Shown in pieces: positions 5,958 through 7,951 of a stretch of 7,951 nucleotides of DNA. The stretch spans positions 1-7,951 of the forward strand of contig JAHFBB010000028.1 of the NCBI GenBank assembly GCA_023250255.1, read 5' to 3'. Position numbers and translations under genes: made by a program. Numbering within the stretch: the first letter of the stretch is position 1; each line of letters starts with the position of its first letter. The DNA is from Chloroflexota bacterium (GTDB taxonomy: Bacteria; Chloroflexota; Limnocylindria; QHBO01). The notes under the pieces are model-generated. The model worked only from the letters and a program-made list of their open reading frames with translations. It had not been told where the DNA came from and did not search any database.

Positions 5958-7587
5958 ACATGCTGTCGGGGGCGCCGACGCCGACCAGAGCCAGGGCATT
6001 CGCCAGCACCTGGCGGGTCGCGTCGACGACGGCCAGGCGGGCACGGCTCAGGTCGGCGTCGTCACCGAGGACGCGGCAGTCGCGGTAGAACGCGGAGAAC
6101 GCGCCGGCGACCTCCATGGCATAGCGCGGCAGGTCGTGGGTCTCACGGCGGGCGGCGGCATCGGTCACCACCTCGGGGAGGCGGAGGAGGGTTCGGATGA
6201 GGGTCTGCTCACTCGGATGGAGCAGCCGTGCAAGGTCAGTGGTGCCGATGGTCTGGAGGGCGACGGCCTCGGTCTGGCGGAGGATCGAGGCGCAGCGGGC
6301 ATGAGCGTATTGCACCGAGTAGACCGGATTGTCTTGCGACTGGCGACGGGCGAGGTCAAGGTCGAAATCGAGATGTTGAGTCGCCGAGCGCAGCGCGAAG
6401 AAGAAGCGGGTGGCGTCGGCGCCCACTTCGTCCACGAGTTCGTCGAGGGTGACGAAGGTGCCCCCGCGCTTGCTCATGGCAGCCCCGCCGGCAAGCCGAA
6501 CATGCTGGTAGATGATGAATTCGACCCGCTCGGGATCGAAACCCAGCCCGGCAGCCGCGCCCTTCCACCGAGCAAGCGTGCCGTGGTGGTCCGGACCCAG
6601 GATGTAGATCAGCCGGTCGAAGCCACGCGCGAACTTGTCGAGCAGATAGGCGACATCGGCGGCGAAATAGGTTGGTCGACCGTCCGAACGGAGCAGCACG
6701 CGATCCTTGTCGTCGCCGAAGGTGGTCGAGCGGAACCAGGTCGCACCCTCGTCGACGTAGACGTGGCCGGCCGCCTCGAGCCGGGCTATCCCCTCCGTCA
6801 CTTCGCCGGCCTCGTGGAGTTCACGCTCACTCCGGTAGACGTCCATCCGAATTCCCAACCGGGCGATGGTTGCCCGGATGTCCGCGTACACCCGATTCCA
6901 GGCCCACGCGCCGATGGCCTCCGCCGGATCGAACGATGCCACGACATCGTCGGGCACGGCCGCCGCCAGGGCGGCGATGTATTCGCCGCGATAACCCGCA
7001 TCCCCCGATTCCCCGGTCCGCGCGAGATAGACCGATTGCCCGAACTCGGCGATCTGGCCGCCGAAATCGTTGACGTAGTACTCGCGCGTGACGTCCGCCC
7101 CGGTGGCCTCGAGTACGGCTGCCAGGTCGTCCCCCACGAACCCGCCCCGCCCGTTGCCGATGTGGAGTGGCCCCGTGGGGTTGGCCGAGATGAACTCGAC
7201 GTTGATCCGTTCGTTGGCGCCCCCCGTCGAGTGGCCCCAGCTCTCCCCGGCCTCGATGATGTTGGTCACTTGTGCCGCGACCCAGATCGGGTCGAGCCGG
7301 AAGTTCAGGTAGCCCGGCCGCTCTACCGCGATCTCGGCAACACCGTCCGGCAGAACGAGGTGGCGTGCGAGGATCTCGGCAATGGCCATTGGCGCCGAGC
7401 GCGCGAGCGGCGCCAACTGGAGGGCGGCGTTGGTGGCGTAGTCACCGAACTCGGGGCGCGACGGCCGATCGATCGCGGGCTCGGGGAGGACGCCCTCCCC
7501 GAGCCGGGCAAGGTCGCCGGCCCGTGCCGCGGCGGTCCGCGCGTCCAGCACGGCGCGACGCAGGGCGCCGCGGACATCGATGTTCAT
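5956..7587 (-). CDS. argS: Arginyl-tRNA synthetase
   Basis: A cytoplasmic class I aminoacyl-tRNA synthetase that charges tRNA-Arg using ATP; essential for translation. It has 543 residues, within the bacterial range. Order of parts: N-terminal tRNA D-loop-recognition domain (about 1-100, with PEFGDYATNAAL at 45-56 and RPGYLNFRL at 90-98), then the Rossmann catalytic domain with NPTGPLHIGNGRGG (136-149; HIGN is the common ArgRS form of HIGH). YYVNDFGGQI (170-179) and ILGPDHHG (329-336) follow. The second signature is AMSKRGGTFVTLDEL (370-384), where A370 replaces the first lysine of KMSKR. The DALR anticodon-binding domain follows (VQYAHARC at 425-432) and ends APDSM. The ATG overlaps the upstream formimidoyltransferase stop as ATGA and no Shine-Dalgarno is visible, so initiation is probably coupled. 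Confidence 0.98.
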   Translation of the reverse strand: MNIDVRGALRRAVLDARTAAARAGDLARLGEGVLPEPAIDRPSRPEFGDYATNAALQLAPLARSAPMAIAEILARHLVLPDGVAEIAVERPGYLNFRLDPIWVAAQVTNIIEAGESWGHSTGGANERINVEFISANPTGPLHIGNGRGGFVGDDLAAVLEATGADVTREYYVNDFGGQIAEFGQSVYLARTGESGDAGYRGEYIAALAAAVPDDVVASFDPAEAIGAWAWNRVYADIRATIARLGIRMDVYRSERELHEAGEVTEGIARLEAAGHVYVDEGATWFRSTTFGDDKDRVLLRSDGRPTYFAADVAYLLDKFARGFDRLIYILGPDHHGTLARWKGAAAGLGFDPERVEFIIYQHVRLAGGAAMSKRGGTFVTLDELVDEVGADATRFFFALRSATQHLDFDLDLARRQSQDNPVYSVQYAHARCASILRQTEAVALQTIGTTDLARLLHPSEQTLIRTLLRLPEVVTDAAARRETHDLPRYAMEVAGAFSAFYRDCRVLGDDADLSRARLAVVDATRQVLANALALVGVGAPDSM

Positions 7588-7951
7588 CGTTCGCGCGCGA
7601 TCCGCAGTTCGAGCGCCTGGTTCTCATCAAAGTTGCGCAGCCCAAGGGCATCTGCGCTGACTTCGAGCAAGGCCCCGGTGGGTGCCAGGCCGATGAGTTC
7701 GCAGTGGTCGATATCGGTCCCCGCCTCGCGGGCAAGCTGGCGGATTTCGTCAACCACCGCCGGAATGCCGGTTCGCTGCCAGTCGGTCAGGTTCATCGAG
7801 ACCTGGGCGTATTCCGGCTGCCCCGGGTTGCTGAGCAGCACGCCCATGGCCTGGATCGCCGGCATGCCGCCCGAGGACTCGCGGATCCTGGTGGCTATCC
7901 GTTTGGCCAACGACAGGTCGGTGCTCGCCAGGTTCACATTGAACGCGATCA
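7584..7951 (-). CDS. Glutamate formimidoyltransferase, N-terminus beyond the window
   Basis: Only the last 121 residues are visible; the gene runs off the right edge. The fragment matches the C-terminal subdomain of the formiminotransferase domain: IAFNVNL at its start, then RIRESSGGMPAIQAMGV, YAQVSMNLTDW, and CELIGLAPTGALL near the end. The enzyme moves the formimino group from N-formimino-L-glutamate to tetrahydrofolate, the last step of one route of histidine breakdown, giving glutamate and 5-formimino-THF. The protein stops soon after this domain (ALELRIARER), so it is the stand-alone type without a fused cyclodeaminase. Its stop overlaps the argS start by 4 nt. Family identity is strong; the active-site half lies outside the window, so activity cannot be checked. 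Confidence 0.9.
   Translation of the reverse strand, partial: IAFNVNLASTDLSLAKRIATRIRESSGGMPAIQAMGVLLSNPGQPEYAQVSMNLTDWQRTGIPAVVDEIRQLAREAGTDIDHCELIGLAPTGALLEVSADALGLRNFDENQALELRIARER

Noticed and set aside
6672..7073. A plus-strand frame of 133 codons within argS
   Set aside because: The product is Arg/Pro-rich with no structure, typical of antisense frames in GC-rich genes.
1..7951. Search for defence, mobile or biosynthetic-cluster hallmarks
   Set aside because: No transposase, integrase, toxin-antitoxin, nuclease-helicase or synthase motifs were seen; the MBL-fold and metallopeptidase genes are divergent, not co-operonic, and do not form an evident system.

Overview
The window is GC-rich, densely coding bacterial chromosome with no mobile element, CRISPR array, rRNA or tRNA that I can see. 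High GC, GTG/TTG starts, weak or missing Shine-Dalgarno sites before several genes, a HEYTH-type secreted metallopeptidase and a secreted protein with a WHFVL motif suggest an uncultured Chloroflexota or actinobacterial-type genome. That placement is inference, not proof.

Layout, left to right. (1) Positions 2-2804, plus strand: the 3' part of a fumarylacetoacetate hydrolase (FAH) family gene, then L-threonine 3-dehydrogenase (tdh) and glycine C-acetyltransferase (kbl). The genes abut or overlap by 4 nt (GTGA, ATGA). Tdh and Kbl together turn threonine, NAD+ and CoA into glycine and acetyl-CoA. (2) Positions 2805-2952: two strong hairpins between the convergent kbl and the next minus-strand gene, probably terminators. 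(3) Positions 2953-3582, minus strand: a small secreted, membrane-anchored protein with a TTG start and a good ribosome binding site. (4) Positions 3583-3833: non-coding, with several dyads and a T-tract. (5) Positions 3834-4475, minus strand: a metallo-beta-lactamase-fold hydrolase. (6) Positions 4476-4682: a divergent intergenic region unusually rich in perfect inverted repeats. (7) Positions 4683-5948, plus strand: an N-terminally anchored, extracytoplasmic HExxH zinc metallopeptidase. (8) Positions 5956-7587, minus strand: arginyl-tRNA synthetase (argS), convergent with gene 7 across only 7 bp. (9) Positions 7584-7951, minus strand: the C-terminal part of a glutamate formimidoyltransferase, overlapping argS by 4 nt.

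Most of the window is ordinary metabolism and housekeeping. I did not find a convincing undescribed multi-gene system. The points most worth a second look are the dyad cluster at 4473-4567, an Asp in place of the first structural-zinc Cys of Tdh, the family of the small anchored protein, and the coupling of argS to a histidine-degradation-type enzyme.
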